Positions 45,674 through 55,521 of a stretch of 64,000 bases of DNA are shown here, one piece after another (position 1 is the stretch's first letter; each line of letters opens with the position of its first letter). The position numbers were made by a program, and so were the translations under genes. This DNA comes from Gammaproteobacteria bacterium (GTDB taxonomy: Bacteria > Pseudomonadota > Gammaproteobacteria > Pseudomonadales > Pseudohongiellaceae): assembly GCA_028818225.1 (NCBI GenBank), contig JAPPOG010000068.1, positions 1-64,000 of the forward strand, read 5' to 3'. The notes below the pieces were generated by a model. It was not told the DNA's origin and ran no database searches. It worked only from the letters and a program-made list of their open reading frames with translations.

Positions 45674-46729
45674 ATGGAGTTTTGGAATTCCCTCAAGGAA
45701 AAATTTCGTAATGTTGTAGCTGTCTTCAAGCCAAGTGAGGATGGTGCGACGCTGCGTAAGATAATTTTCTCTTTGCTTGGCATAATCCTGATTTTTATCC
45801 TTGTGGTTGGGATGTACTGGAGTCGCGAACCGGCTCAGTTCTCAATTGCGCAAAACACGGCAGAAAAGCTTGCGGTTTCCGGAAATCAATACGTAGTGGG
45901 CGCGGCTACCACTGCAGCAATGATTCGCGTGTCAGAAACACTGTTGCAAAAACCCGGTGGTTACCTGACTAACGATGTCATGCCGCCTGGTATGTATTTA
46001 GACAATATTCCTAACTGGGAATTTGGTGCACTGGTACAGGTACGAGATTTATCCCGTGCCTTCAGGGAAAGTTTCAGTCGTTCCCAATCCCAGTCTACAG
46101 AAGACCCAGACCTGATTATCAGCGAACCGCAGTTTCATTTTGATAATGACAGCTGGTTGTTTCCGCCCACCGAGGTGGAATACAACGAAGCGGTTGCAAG
46201 TCTTTATTCTTATTTGGGTAGAATCGCCGATCCTGCAAATGCCAATGCACAGTTTTTTGCCCGGGCGGATAATCTTTCTGACTGGTTGCTAAATGTTGAG
46301 TCCCGTTTGGGAAGTTTGTCGCAACGCCTGAGTGCCAGTGTTGGGCAGGAACGCGTAAACACCGATATGGCTGGGGAGACTGGTGCAGCCCAATCCACTC
46401 CGACCCAGGCAGAGATGTCGATTCGAACTCCCTGGTTACAAATCGATGATGTGTTCTATGAAGCGCGGGGTGCCTCCTGGGCTTTGCTGCATTTTCTGCT
46501 GGCAGTGAGAACGGATTTCGAAGCGGTGCTGGAAGACAAGAATGCCATGGCCAGTCTCGATCAGATCATTCGCGAACTGGAAGCGAGCCAGCGCACGGTG
46601 TTCTTTCCAGTGATACTAAATGGTTCGGGTTTCGGGATATTTGCCAATCATTCATTAACGATGGCGAACTATATTTCCCGTGCCAATGCCGCCATTATTG
46701 ATCTACGAAATCTTCTGGAGCAGGGATAG
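45674..46729 (+). CDS. DUF2333 family membrane protein
   Basis: A 351-residue protein with one N-terminal transmembrane helix (IIFSLLGIILIFILVVGMYW) and a large outer part. The pattern YNEAVASLYSYLGRIADPANANAQFFARADNLSDWL is characteristic of DUF2333. The ATG is preceded by GAGGAG. Function unknown; it is common in gammaproteobacteria. It sits 10 bp after the lipoprotein gene, and the DUF2937 gene follows. Confidence 0.92.
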   Translation: MEFWNSLKEKFRNVVAVFKPSEDGATLRKIIFSLLGIILIFILVVGMYWSREPAQFSIAQNTAEKLAVSGNQYVVGAATTAAMIRVSETLLQKPGGYLTNDVMPPGMYLDNIPNWEFGALVQVRDLSRAFRESFSRSQSQSTEDPDLIISEPQFHFDNDSWLFPPTEVEYNEAVASLYSYLGRIADPANANAQFFARADNLSDWLLNVESRLGSLSQRLSASVGQERVNTDMAGETGAAQSTPTQAEMSIRTPWLQIDDVFYEARGASWALLHFLLAVRTDFEAVLEDKNAMASLDQIIRELEASQRTVFFPVILNGSGFGIFANHSLTMANYISRANAAIIDLRNLLEQG

Positions 46730-46806
46730 AACTAATTAGCCTGTTTTACTGTCAAAGTTTGAACTGGCTGGTAGTCCTTCTTTTTTGTTCCTCCTATAGT
46801 TTTTCT

Positions 46807-47343
46807 ATGTTTTTCACTTCAATCTTTCGGGCCTATTTTCGTTTAGCGGTGTTCGCTGTAGGTATCCTGCTGGGAATCCAGGTACCCAGCTTCGTGGCGC
46901 AATACAGCCAGCGCATCGATGCTCATTATCGCGAGGTGAGTATTAATATCAGTGGCTTTCAGGCCACTGCTGATCGCTTATTCGATGGGGACTTGGACGC
47001 CTTAATCGCTTATTATGCCGACAGCAATGACGAGGTCTTCGAGAGTGATGCGGCAAGTATTCGCCTGATTGCGAATCGTTACGCCCGAATTCGCCACGAA
47101 CGGAACGCCTTGCAGAATAATGGGCTGGCGGTGGCCATGCATGTTATGTTTGCTGCAGATCAGGAATTCCTGGATGAAGCACTGGAACAATATGCCTACA
47201 CAGTGCCTCTGAATTCCATCGCGATACAATGGGGGATAGCGCTCGCAATTTTTATTACCCTAACACTGGACCTGTGTATCTTTGGTTGTCAGAAATGTTA
47301 TGGACTGGTGAGGCGCAGAAAGTCGGGAGTGAGCACAACATAA
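46807..47343 (+). CDS. DUF2937 family membrane protein
   Basis: A 178-residue protein starting at the ATG at 46807; the ORF track uses a TTG sixteen codons earlier. It has an N-terminal helix (YFRLAVFAVGILLGIQVPSF), a periplasmic middle, and a C-terminal helix (IAIQWGIALAIFITLTLDLC). This layout and the AQYSQRIDAHYREV segment match DUF2937. It lies after DUF2333 and just before the SulP gene. Function unknown. Confidence 0.85.
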   Translation: MFFTSIFRAYFRLAVFAVGILLGIQVPSFVAQYSQRIDAHYREVSINISGFQATADRLFDGDLDALIAYYADSNDEVFESDAASIRLIANRYARIRHERNALQNNGLAVAMHVMFAADQEFLDEALEQYAYTVPLNSIAIQWGIALAIFITLTLDLCIFGCQKCYGLVRRRKSGVSTT

Positions 47344-47353
47344 GAGTCACGCT

Positions 47354-49066
47354 TTGAAGAATGTATTTTCACTAAAACACTACTTCCCAATTTTTACTTG
47401 GGGTTCAAACTATACCAAACCAAAGTTTGCTGATGACACGGTCGCTGCGCTAATCGTAGCTATCATGCTGATTCCGCAGGCTCTGGCCTATGCCTTGCTG
47501 GCAGGATTGCCGGCAGAGACTGGCTTGTATGCCAGCATAGTTGGCTTATCGGTGTATGCCATTTTTGGTACCAGTAACAGCTTGTCGGTTGCGCCGGTCG
47601 CGGTAATTTCCCTAATGACGGCAGCAGCACTGGCCAAGCTTTCTCTCCCTGCGGATCAGTTAATGACAGCGGCACTGGCGCTGACCTTTTTGTCAGGCGT
47701 GTTTCTCTTATTGCTGGGTTTGCTGCGCCTTGGATTCATGGCGAACTTTTTATCTCATCCGGTTATCAGTGCCTTTGTCACGGCATCGGCCTTGATTATA
47801 GGATTGAGCCAAATGCAGCATGTGTTAGGTGTTTCCGCTAATGGCCAGAACTTTGTTGCGCTGTTCATTTCGCTACTAGGAGAAATCGCAAACACAAACC
47901 TGGTGACACTTGTATTAGGTGTAGGCTCCATAATTTTTATCGTCTTTGGTAAAACTGTAATCAAGTCACTCTGCCTGCAATTCGGAGTTGACCAGCGTAT
48001 CGCCACAACCCTGTCCAGAGCGGGACCATTATTAGTTGCGTTGATTACCGGCTTGCTGGCTTATGTCTTGCGCCTGGATCAATACGGTGTGCAGTTATTG
48101 GGAGAAGTACCCCAGGGCCTGCCTGCCTTCGGGTTACCCGATATGTCCCCGGATTTATTGGGCGCATTGGCGGGATCGGCATTGCTGATTTCAATAATTA
48201 GCTTTGTTGAATCCATTTCTGTTGCCCAGACTCTTGCTGCCAGAAGAAGGGAAAGAGTGGACCTGGACCAGGAGCTGGTTGGCCTTGGCGCAGCTAACCT
48301 GGCGTCTTCCTTTAGTGGTGGTTTTCCCATAAGCGGCGGTTTTTCCCGTTCGGTAGTCAATTTCGAAGCAGGGGCGGCAACACCGGCAGCGGGTTTGTTT
48401 ACCGCCATACTGATAGCTAACGTAGCCCTGTACTTCACGCCGGCGTAGTTCTGGCTGCCACGGGTTACCCTGGCGGCAATTATCATCGTAGCAATTTACG
48501 GGCTCATCGATTTTTCTGTATTGCGAAAATCCTGGAAATATTCCAAAGCTGACTTCGCCGCCGTATTTATAACGCTCATTTTAACCCTCACTGTTGGTGT
48601 AGAAGTAGGCATCGGTGCTGGCGTATTGGCCTCTATCCTGATTCATCTTTACAAGACTTCCCAGCCCCATGTTGCCGTCATAGGTCGGGTTCAGGGGACC
48701 GAACATTTCCGCAGTGTGGACCGACATACGGTGGAAACATTTGAAAACCAGCTTTCTATTCGCATTGATGAAAGTCTCTACTTTGCCAATACCCGATATC
48801 TCGAGGAACTAATCTTTAATCTCATCGCCGACAGGCCAAAGCTGGAGCATGTCATCCTGATGTGCACCGCGGTAAACAAGATCGACATGAGTGCCCTGGA
48901 AACTCTCGAGAAGATCAATGAGACCTTAATAGAATCAGGAATAAAGCTACACCTGTCAGAGGTTAAAGATCCCATCATGGGTAAACTCGCTACTACCGAA
49001 TTCTTCAGATCTCTTTCTGGTAATAATTATTTATCGCAGAACCAGGCTGTAGAAGACTTGCGCTAA
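47354..49066 (+). pseudogene. SulP-family anion transporter interrupted by an in-frame amber codon
   Basis: The two ORFs 47354-48448 and 48521-49066 are in the same frame. The codon at 48446-48448 is TAG; reading through gives TPA-*-FWLPRVTLAAIIIVAIYGL, which continues a SulP membrane helix. The first part has DTVAALIVAIMLIPQALAYALLAG and the FSGGFPISGGFSRS motif, and the second part has the STAS domain (HVILMCTAVNKIDMSALETL). The whole is about 570 residues, the normal length. It starts at TTG. Either a real nonsense mutation, suppression, or a base-call error explains it. SulP members move sulfate, bicarbonate or other anions. Confidence 0.9.
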
Positions 49067-49076
49067 TTTTTTTGTG

Positions 49077-50026
49077 TCACGCCTGTTGGCTTATGTACAC
49101 CAGGTAAACTATATAGCCTGCCAATAAGAATAATCCTTCAGTTCGACTCAGGGTTAAATCAGTCCTTGCCAATGGCAGAAGAATTGAAGAGAACAGAATC
49201 ATTACGGCGAAATCAGTGGTAGAAAAATCACCACCTAATATTGGACTGATAAGCGCCGTAATTCCCAGCACACAAAGAATATTAAAAATATTGGAGCCAA
49301 TAATATTGCCCACGGCGATATCAGGTTGGCGCCGAAACGCTGCAATCATGGAAGTTGCCAGTTCTGGGATACTGGTTCCGACAGCGATAAGCGAAAGCCC
49401 GATTAATGCTTCAGAAATTCCAATTACTTGCGCCAGGGTCACAGCATTGTCGACAAACACCTGGCTGCCAAAGATCAAAAGCACTAAACCACAGACGATC
49501 AGGGCTAAATTGATAAAAGTTTGTCCGGAATTCCGGGTGGCCCGAAAGGGATGCAGGTCGAGTTCTTCATGATCGAATTCGGTATCGGCCTGTCGAAAGC
49601 TGGCATAGAGAAAGATAAGCAGACCAATAGAGAGAATAGCTCCCTTGGTCAGATTCAGTTCCCCATCGAGTAGCAAAATACCCATAACAACTGATGCGAC
49701 GATTACTACCGGGATTTCACTTCGGACTAACTGCTTTTCAATGCGAATGGGACAAATCAAAGCAGTAATGCCTAACACTAAGCCGATGTTGGCAATGTTT
49801 GAGCCAATCACGTTGCCCAGGGCCAGCCCACTGAACCCAGCGCTAGCGGAACTAATGCTTACGGCAAGTTCCGGAGTGCTGGTACCAAAGGCCATGAGGG
49901 TGAGACCAACATAAGTGGTGAGATACCAATGCGAATCGCCAATCTACTGCTGGCAGTTACCATTATTTCGGCTCCCGCCCCGAGCATGATAAAACCGCAT
50001 ACAACCAGCAGTGAAGGTATTAGCAT
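49077..50026 (-). pseudogene. CaCA-family Ca2+/Na+ antiporter (YrbG-like), frameshifted
   Basis: The ORF track gives 272 residues starting MAFGTSTPELAVS, which is inside a family motif. Upstream in a shifted frame lies MLIPSLLVVCGFIMLGAGAE then RLAIRIGISPL, from an ATG at 50026 with AAGG upstream. One base missing at about 49910 (CTTATGTTGG where CTTACTGTTGG is expected) restores GISPLTVGLTLMAFGTSTPE. The joined product is about 316 residues. The alpha-repeats are ALGNVIGSNIANIGLVLG and AVGNIIGSNIFNILCVLG, with GTSIPELATS. It would exchange cations across the inner membrane. Confidence 0.88.
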
Positions 50027-50111
50027 GACAACCTTATTCCTTAAACAAGGAATAGATTGCCATTGCCAGAGAAAAAGGGAAACTTAAAAAGTAATACTTT
50101 ATGGTTCTTGA

Positions 50112-51119
50112 TCAAAGTTTAACGATCATTTTTCCGAAATTGTCGCCGCTGAACAGGGCAAGAAAAGCGTCAACAGCGTTATCCAGGCCTTCAACCACGG
50201 TCTCCCTGGTTTTAATCTTGCCTTCGCTCACCCAGGCTTCCATGTCTTGCAGGAATTTTTCTCGCATATCATTGTGATCGAACACGATGAAGCCATTAAT
50301 GCGTACTTTTTTGCCGACGATTAGCATCAGGTTGTTCGGGCCCGGTGCTGGCTCGGCATTATTGTAAGTCGCAATCATGCCGCAGGCAGCGATGCGACCG
50401 AAATGGTTCATGACATTGAGTGCTGCCTGTAAATGTTCCCCACCAACATTTTCAAAATACACATCGATACCATCTGGCGCTGCCTTTGCCAGAGCTTCGG
50501 TCAAGTCGCCGCAGGTTTTGTAATTGATAACTTCATCGACACCGCATTCATCTACCAACCATTGCGCCTTATCATCACTACCGACTGATCCAACAACACG
50601 ACAACCCAGGTTTTTGGCAATCTGGCAGACGTTTGCGCCCACCGCACCGGATGCAGCTGAGACGAAAACTGTTTCACCTGGTTTTGGTTCACCGAAGCGC
50701 AGTAGGCCGACATAAGCAGTCATGCCGGGCATACCCAGTGTGCCCAGATAAAGTGATAAGCGCTCAGGATCGAATGGCGTAAATTTGTTTACCGTCGCAG
50801 CATCTGCCACGAAATGATCCTGCCAGGCAGCGCCGTTTAGTACGATATCACCGGCTGCTAATCCTTCTGCGTTGGATACCACTACCTGACCAACTGCGCC
50901 GCCATACATGGGTTGATTGAGTTGGTAAGGTTCGGCATACACACCCTGGGCGCGCATGCGACCACGCATATAGGGGTCGACGGACATGTAAAGGTTTTTA
51001 ACCAGTACCTGGCCAGCACCGGGTGCAGGCAGATCTACTTCGACGATTTCAAAATGATCATGGTTTGGCATGCCGTCAGGTCGGCTTACCAGGTGAACTT
51101 GTCTGGCTTTTGTAGTCAT
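50112..51119 (-). CDS. NADPH-dependent MDR oxidoreductase (CurA/LTB4DH-like)
   Basis: A 335-residue medium-chain reductase. Near the N-terminus VDPYMRGRM is the family signature, with no structural-zinc cysteines. GAVGANVCQIAKNLGCRVVG is the NADPH loop and DVYFENVGGEHLQAAL the following signature. The closest type is the leukotriene B4 12-hydroxydehydrogenase / curcumin-reductase group, which reduces alpha,beta-unsaturated carbonyls. It lies 15 bp downstream of the TRAP permease gene and may be the last gene of that transcript. Confidence 0.92.
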   Translation of the reverse strand: MTTKARQVHLVSRPDGMPNHDHFEIVEVDLPAPGAGQVLVKNLYMSVDPYMRGRMRAQGVYAEPYQLNQPMYGGAVGQVVVSNAEGLAAGDIVLNGAAWQDHFVADAATVNKFTPFDPERLSLYLGTLGMPGMTAYVGLLRFGEPKPGETVFVSAASGAVGANVCQIAKNLGCRVVGSVGSDDKAQWLVDECGVDEVINYKTCGDLTEALAKAAPDGIDVYFENVGGEHLQAALNVMNHFGRIAACGMIATYNNAEPAPGPNNLMLIVGKKVRINGFIVFDHNDMREKFLQDMEAWVSEGKIKTRETVVEGLDNAVDAFLALFSGDNFGKMIVKL

Positions 51120-51134
51120 GGTTCTCTCTGATCT

Positions 51135-53150
51135 TCAGGTACTGGGCGCTGGTTCGATTGTCCCGCTGCGCTTTTGAAAAATGACGATGCCGAACAACAT
51201 AGCAGCACCGGCGATGTGATAATAAATTGGAAAAGGGGTCCACATTAATAATGCAGCGCTTACTACTAATACAGCTGCAATTAAAGCGTTAATCTTCGTT
51301 TCAAGATGCCATTGCAGTAATCCTGCCATGGCATAGAGCCCGAGACAGGACCAGAAGAATACTTCGATGCGTTCCGGCCAGGTGCCGGAGATTAAGGGAG
51401 AATAGGCGAACAGCACTGGCACCAGGTACAGGCCTTTGGCTATCTTCCAGCTGGTTAATCCGGTAGCGATTGGTCGGGTACCAGCTATTCCTGCAGCAGC
51501 GAATGAAGCAAGGCAAACCGGAGGGGTTACGTTGCTGTCCTGGGATAGCCAGAAAATAATCAGGTGCGCGCTCAATAACATGCCAGTGAGTAACTCTGGT
51601 TGCAGCATTTCCTGGCGAATTAGTTGTTTCATCTCCAGGGGCATTTCTTGCAATGCCACCGCGGGATCACCCCCGAACAAGCCAATGGTGGCAGCAACAT
51701 TACTGGGTAAGTCGCCGGCCTGCAATGCTTCAAGCAAGGCGGATTGACTAATTAAATCGAATATCAATGGTGCTGACAGTGTAGCCAGAACAATGTAAGA
51801 CGCAGTGACCGGCAGGCCCATGCCCAGTACCAGGGAAGCCAGGGCAACCAGTACCAGGGTAATTAACAAGTTGCCCTGAGCCCACTCTACAATCATCAGG
51901 GAAAAGGCATTACCGACACCGGTAGTAGTGACCACGTTTATGATTATTCCTACCGACACCAGTAATAGTGCTGTGGAGACCATAGTCTTAACACCGCCCA
52001 CAACGGCATCGAAAATATCGGGTAGCTTCATGGGTGTCGGCGATAACCAGGAAGCGCCAATGACACTAATAATGGCGAAGGCCGCTGACGTGGTGGGTGT
52101 TCGTCCGGAAACCAGGAAGCCAACCAGTACCGTTAAAGGAATAATGAAGTGCCAGCCTTGCTTCAAGACATCAGAAATTTTTTCGGCATCCTCATCTTCG
52201 ATGGGTTTTAGTCCCATGCGCTTCGCTTCGATGCGTACGAAGTAGGAAACAGTCAGAAAGTAGAGCAGGGCCGGTAATGCCGAAGCGGCAATCACCGTCA
52301 AATAGGAGATCTGGGTATAACTGGCCAGCACGAATGCACCTGCACCCATGACCGGGGGCATTAAAGCGCCCCCAGTGGAAGCGGCAGCTTCAACCCCGGC
52401 AGCAAAACGCGGCGAAAAGCCGGATTTTTTCATCATGGGTATGGTGATCACGCCAATGGAAACAGTATTGGCGACGGCGGAACCGGAAATCGAACCCATG
52501 AGGCCGGATCCAACCACGGAGACGAAACCGGCGCCACCGGTCAAGCGACGGGTCATGCTCTGGGCCACCTTTACGATGAAATCACCGGCGCCGGACTTGA
52601 GCAGGAAGGAACCAAAGATGATGAACATGAACACAAAAGTCGAAGAAATTTGTGCAGTCAAGCCAAACATGCCTTCGCTGGTAAAGAAGCTGCGGTAGAG
52701 CACGGTTTCCAGGCTGAGTCCAGGGAAGGCGAATACCCCGGAGATGTAACGACCCAGAAATAAAATATAAGACAGGCTCACCAGGATCAGGATTGGCATG
52801 AACCAGCCAGTGGTCCTGCGGGTAAATTCGATGGCCAGTGCGACGGCGATAATTGAAAAAATATAATCGCTGAGAATGTATTCCGTTTCCCGCGCGTAAA
52901 GTGCATTTTCAAACAGGATTAAATAGGACGAAGTGGCTACCGCGATTACAGCCAGGCCAATATTGATCAGGTAAGGTAGAGATCCCCGTTCGATATCATC
53001 CTGTTCGTTTGCCATTAAGGCGCAGATGGCGACAAAGCCACCAAAGTGAATAGCGGACAACCAGAGCTCAGAGATACTGGCGAAGACGTTGCAATAAATG
53101 TGGAAGACTGCAAACAAAAAGGCAGCCCATTTTAAATAAGTCGATTTCAT
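51135..53150 (-). CDS. TAXI-type TRAP transporter fused permease
   Basis: A 671-residue membrane protein combining small (DctQ-like) and large (DctM-like) TRAP subunits. The large part carries GSGLMGSISGSAVANTVSIG, AAASTGGALMPPVMGAGAFVLA, GMGLPVTASYIV and NVTPPVCLASFAAAGIAGT. The solute-binding partner is 10 bp upstream on the same strand. TRAP systems use ion gradients. Substrate unknown. Confidence 0.95.
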   Translation of the reverse strand: MKSTYLKWAAFLFAVFHIYCNVFASISELWLSAIHFGGFVAICALMANEQDDIERGSLPYLINIGLAVIAVATSSYLILFENALYARETEYILSDYIFSIIAVALAIEFTRRTTGWFMPILILVSLSYILFLGRYISGVFAFPGLSLETVLYRSFFTSEGMFGLTAQISSTFVFMFIIFGSFLLKSGAGDFIVKVAQSMTRRLTGGAGFVSVVGSGLMGSISGSAVANTVSIGVITIPMMKKSGFSPRFAAGVEAAASTGGALMPPVMGAGAFVLASYTQISYLTVIAASALPALLYFLTVSYFVRIEAKRMGLKPIEDEDAEKISDVLKQGWHFIIPLTVLVGFLVSGRTPTTSAAFAIISVIGASWLSPTPMKLPDIFDAVVGGVKTMVSTALLLVSVGIIINVVTTTGVGNAFSLMIVEWAQGNLLITLVLVALASLVLGMGLPVTASYIVLATLSAPLIFDLISQSALLEALQAGDLPSNVAATIGLFGGDPAVALQEMPLEMKQLIRQEMLQPELLTGMLLSAHLIIFWLSQDSNVTPPVCLASFAAAGIAGTRPIATGLTSWKIAKGLYLVPVLFAYSPLISGTWPERIEVFFWSCLGLYAMAGLLQWHLETKINALIAAVLVVSAALLMWTPFPIYYHIAGAAMLFGIVIFQKRSGTIEPAPST

Positions 53151-53160
53151 AAACTACTGA

Positions 53161-54195
53161 CTATTCTCCATCGCCTGAGTTGTTTGCTTGAGCTGCTTCG
53201 TTGATTAGAAGACGGTCTGGAATTTCCAAACCAACTTCCCGGTAATAGCGCAATGCGCCGGCATGTAAAGGGGCACCCAAACCGTCGATGGCTATCTCCG
53301 GACGCATATCATTGGTTGCGCCATGAATTTCCTGTAGTGTTGCCAGGTTTTCCCATATAACTTTTGTAATGTTGTAGACAACTTCATCCGGGATATCAAC
53401 GCGGGTCACTAATACATTCGGAGAGGCTACGGTGCGTATGTGGTCGGTCTGGCTTGGATAGGTTCCTGGTGGAAAGTCGTACCAATCCCAAAGCGGATAG
53501 CGGGCGTTGAGTTTGTCCAGTGATTCCTGGGTCCAGTTGAGGATGGTCATGCGTTCGCCCATGAAGGCATAGGCGCGAGTTATGGCACTTACCGGTGCGC
53601 CGGCAGGTATATTCATGCCAACGATATTCCCATCCTGAATTGCATTGGAAGTTGGTCCATAACCCATGTAGGCCAGGTTAAATTTTTCTTGGTAATCAAT
53701 GCCCAGAGTATCGAGGATAAATCTTCCTGTTTGTTCGGCGCCGGAATTTCTCGCGCCAAGCACGTAGCGCTCACCATCAATGTTGTTCAGGTCATTCATA
53801 AACTTGCTGTCGGTGAGTTCCGTCAGCAACACGAAGTGTTCGACGTTTTTCCAGAGCGCACTGACGCTACGGAGGTGAGATTGTGGTCTGCTGACTGGAC
53901 CTTCACCGGTCCAGGACCAGGCGCCGAAAGGACCCTGCAGAATGGCAAACTGAGCCTGGTTATCACGCAGCAGTTTCAGATTCTCCATGGAACCCGCTGA
54001 GCTGATTGCTGTAAGTGAAATACCGTCAGAATCGGCAAGTTGTGCGTGGGCTAATGTGGCAATGGCAACACCAACCGGATAGAAGGTACCACCAGTTGTC
54101 GCGGTAGTTAATACGTAGGGGCGGGCCCGGGAGAGTTCATCACTGCAGGATGAAAAAATAATCGCGAGAATCAGGCCTACAACTAAGTTCTTCAT
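53161..54195 (-). CDS. TAXI-family TRAP solute-binding lipoprotein
   Basis: A 344-residue TAXI binding protein with lipobox IIFSSC. The family pattern TATTGGTFYPVGVAIATLAH opens the fold, with SSAGSMENLKLLRDNQAQFAILQ and LGARNSGAEQTGRFIL following. It delivers solute to the fused permease encoded 10 bp downstream. Substrate is not predictable from sequence; some TAXI proteins bind glutamate or related acids. Anchoring by lipid is unusual among TRAP binding proteins but fits the lipobox here. Confidence 0.94.
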   Translation of the reverse strand: MKNLVVGLILAIIFSSCSDELSRARPYVLTTATTGGTFYPVGVAIATLAHAQLADSDGISLTAISSAGSMENLKLLRDNQAQFAILQGPFGAWSWTGEGPVSRPQSHLRSVSALWKNVEHFVLLTELTDSKFMNDLNNIDGERYVLGARNSGAEQTGRFILDTLGIDYQEKFNLAYMGYGPTSNAIQDGNIVGMNIPAGAPVSAITRAYAFMGERMTILNWTQESLDKLNARYPLWDWYDFPPGTYPSQTDHIRTVASPNVLVTRVDIPDEVVYNITKVIWENLATLQEIHGATNDMRPEIAIDGLGAPLHAGALRYYREVGLEIPDRLLINEAAQANNSGDGE

Positions 54196-54366
54196 TCAGA
54201 GTCCGTCGCGATTGTTGTTTTTCTGTAATCGAAATCTGCTTCTATTTATGCCCAATTGCCCTATAAATCAGCGCTGGAGCGGCTTTCGATGAAAGCATAT
54301 TTCTCCAGAAAGCACAATAAATGCACCCTGCAAGGGAGGCTAAGCCGGCGAGCCTGGGTAAGGTTA

Positions 54367-55197
54367 TCAGTTATTCTGCAATCGCGGTGGCGGCGAGAAT
54401 GGGATGGCTGGCGCCATTGAGCGGGCGCCTTGCTGATCATCCCCTTGATTAATAAATACCGCATCGTTACCGCCGAAGGAAAATGTGCCGTAGCGAGACT
54501 GACTTCGCTGTGCTGCTCGTGTTTCTTGCAGCAAGTCCAGTTCATTATCGGTTAACGCATAAGCCAGGGACTCAATCATCGCGTCTGAGTTCATTACACT
54601 CCGCAGTTGAGCGCGCATTTCTCTTCTATCTATTTCCTGATTCTGCGCTGCCTGCATAATTTCCTGTCGCGCTTGATTCTGCTTGTCTATTTCATTGCTC
54701 AAGGCATCGATAATTATCTCCAAGCGCCCATCGCTAACATCGAGAGCTTGCAGGAATGAACCAAATTGTCCATGCATCGCCATGACCTGACTCAGTTCCA
54801 TGGGTTGCAATTGGGCGATCTGCTGGATCAAACCGACGCGCTGATTGAGTTGTTGGTTACTTTGGTATGAGTCATATTCAATTTGTACCTGGCGTCTGAT
54901 TTCGCGTTCCAGCTCGGCATAGTCAGGATCGGACCGCTGTTCAGCAATTGCCAGCTGATTAGACACAACAGTGAGATGGCTGCTTAACGTATTTAATTCA
55001 CTTCGTAGCTGTGCGATTTCTCTTTCCTGCTCCAATCTTTGCATACTGTTGGCCTCTGCCCGGGACAGGAGTTGCTGCAGATGATCGTTATAATCAGCCA
55101 TGCGGGTATTGTTAGCGGCATCTTGCGAATAAAAATAGAGGGCGACCGCGCTTGCCAGAACTGCGATAGTGGTTGAAATTAGTAAGGGCGTTCTCAT
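54367..55197 (-). CDS. Membrane-anchored coiled-coil protein, unknown
   Basis: A 276-residue protein with one N-terminal transmembrane helix (LLISTTIAVLASAVALYFYSQ), then a long heptad-type helical region (about residues 35-110, YNDHLQQLLSRAEANSMQRL), more helices with Gln/Met richness, and a Pro-rich C-terminus. No enzyme motif is visible. It is the last gene of the seven-gene minus-strand cluster that begins with an ABC ATPase, 38 bp after the small membrane gene. Function unknown. Confidence 0.75.
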   Translation of the reverse strand: MRTPLLISTTIAVLASAVALYFYSQDAANNTRMADYNDHLQQLLSRAEANSMQRLEQEREIAQLRSELNTLSSHLTVVSNQLAIAEQRSDPDYAELEREIRRQVQIEYDSYQSNQQLNQRVGLIQQIAQLQPMELSQVMAMHGQFGSFLQALDVSDGRLEIIIDALSNEIDKQNQARQEIMQAAQNQEIDRREMRAQLRSVMNSDAMIESLAYALTDNELDLLQETRAAQRSQSRYGTFSFGGNDAVFINQGDDQQGARSMAPAIPFSPPPRLQNN

Positions 55198-55235
55198 GGG
55201 ACTGCTTGTTCAAAATTGGTTGTAACTATTTTAAG

Positions 55236-55499
55236 CTACTTTGCTTTCTTCCTGTCGGCACCGAGGGTGTCTTTAACATGACCGGAAAGTGGTACTTCTT
55301 CGTCCATCTTTGAAACCAGAATTGTTGCTCCCGCAAGAATTGAAGTGCCAATGGTTACGCCGACAATCAGGGCTATTCGCAACAACATATGCACGTGAAT
55401 ACCTGTGTAGTATTCTCCGATCTCCGCTATCGCGTTTACCAGTACCAGAGCTATCCCGAAGGAAGTCCAGACTGCTTTTTGCATGGTGAATGCGCTCAT
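55236..55499 (-). CDS. Small two-helix membrane protein, unknown
   Basis: The ATG at 55499 with AAGGGCG upstream gives an 87-residue protein; the ORF-track start is inside the previous FG-GAP gene. It has two helices (VWTSFGIALVLVNAIAEIG and IALIVGVTIGTSILAGATIL) and a short charged tail. It lies 22 bp after the second FG-GAP gene in the seven-gene cluster. No family recognised. Confidence 0.72.
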   Translation of the reverse strand: MSAFTMQKAVWTSFGIALVLVNAIAEIGEYYTGIHVHMLLRIALIVGVTIGTSILAGATILVSKMDEEVPLSGHVKDTLGADRKKAK

Positions 55500-55521
55500 G
55501 GCGCGCCCTTGGAAGTGAAAA

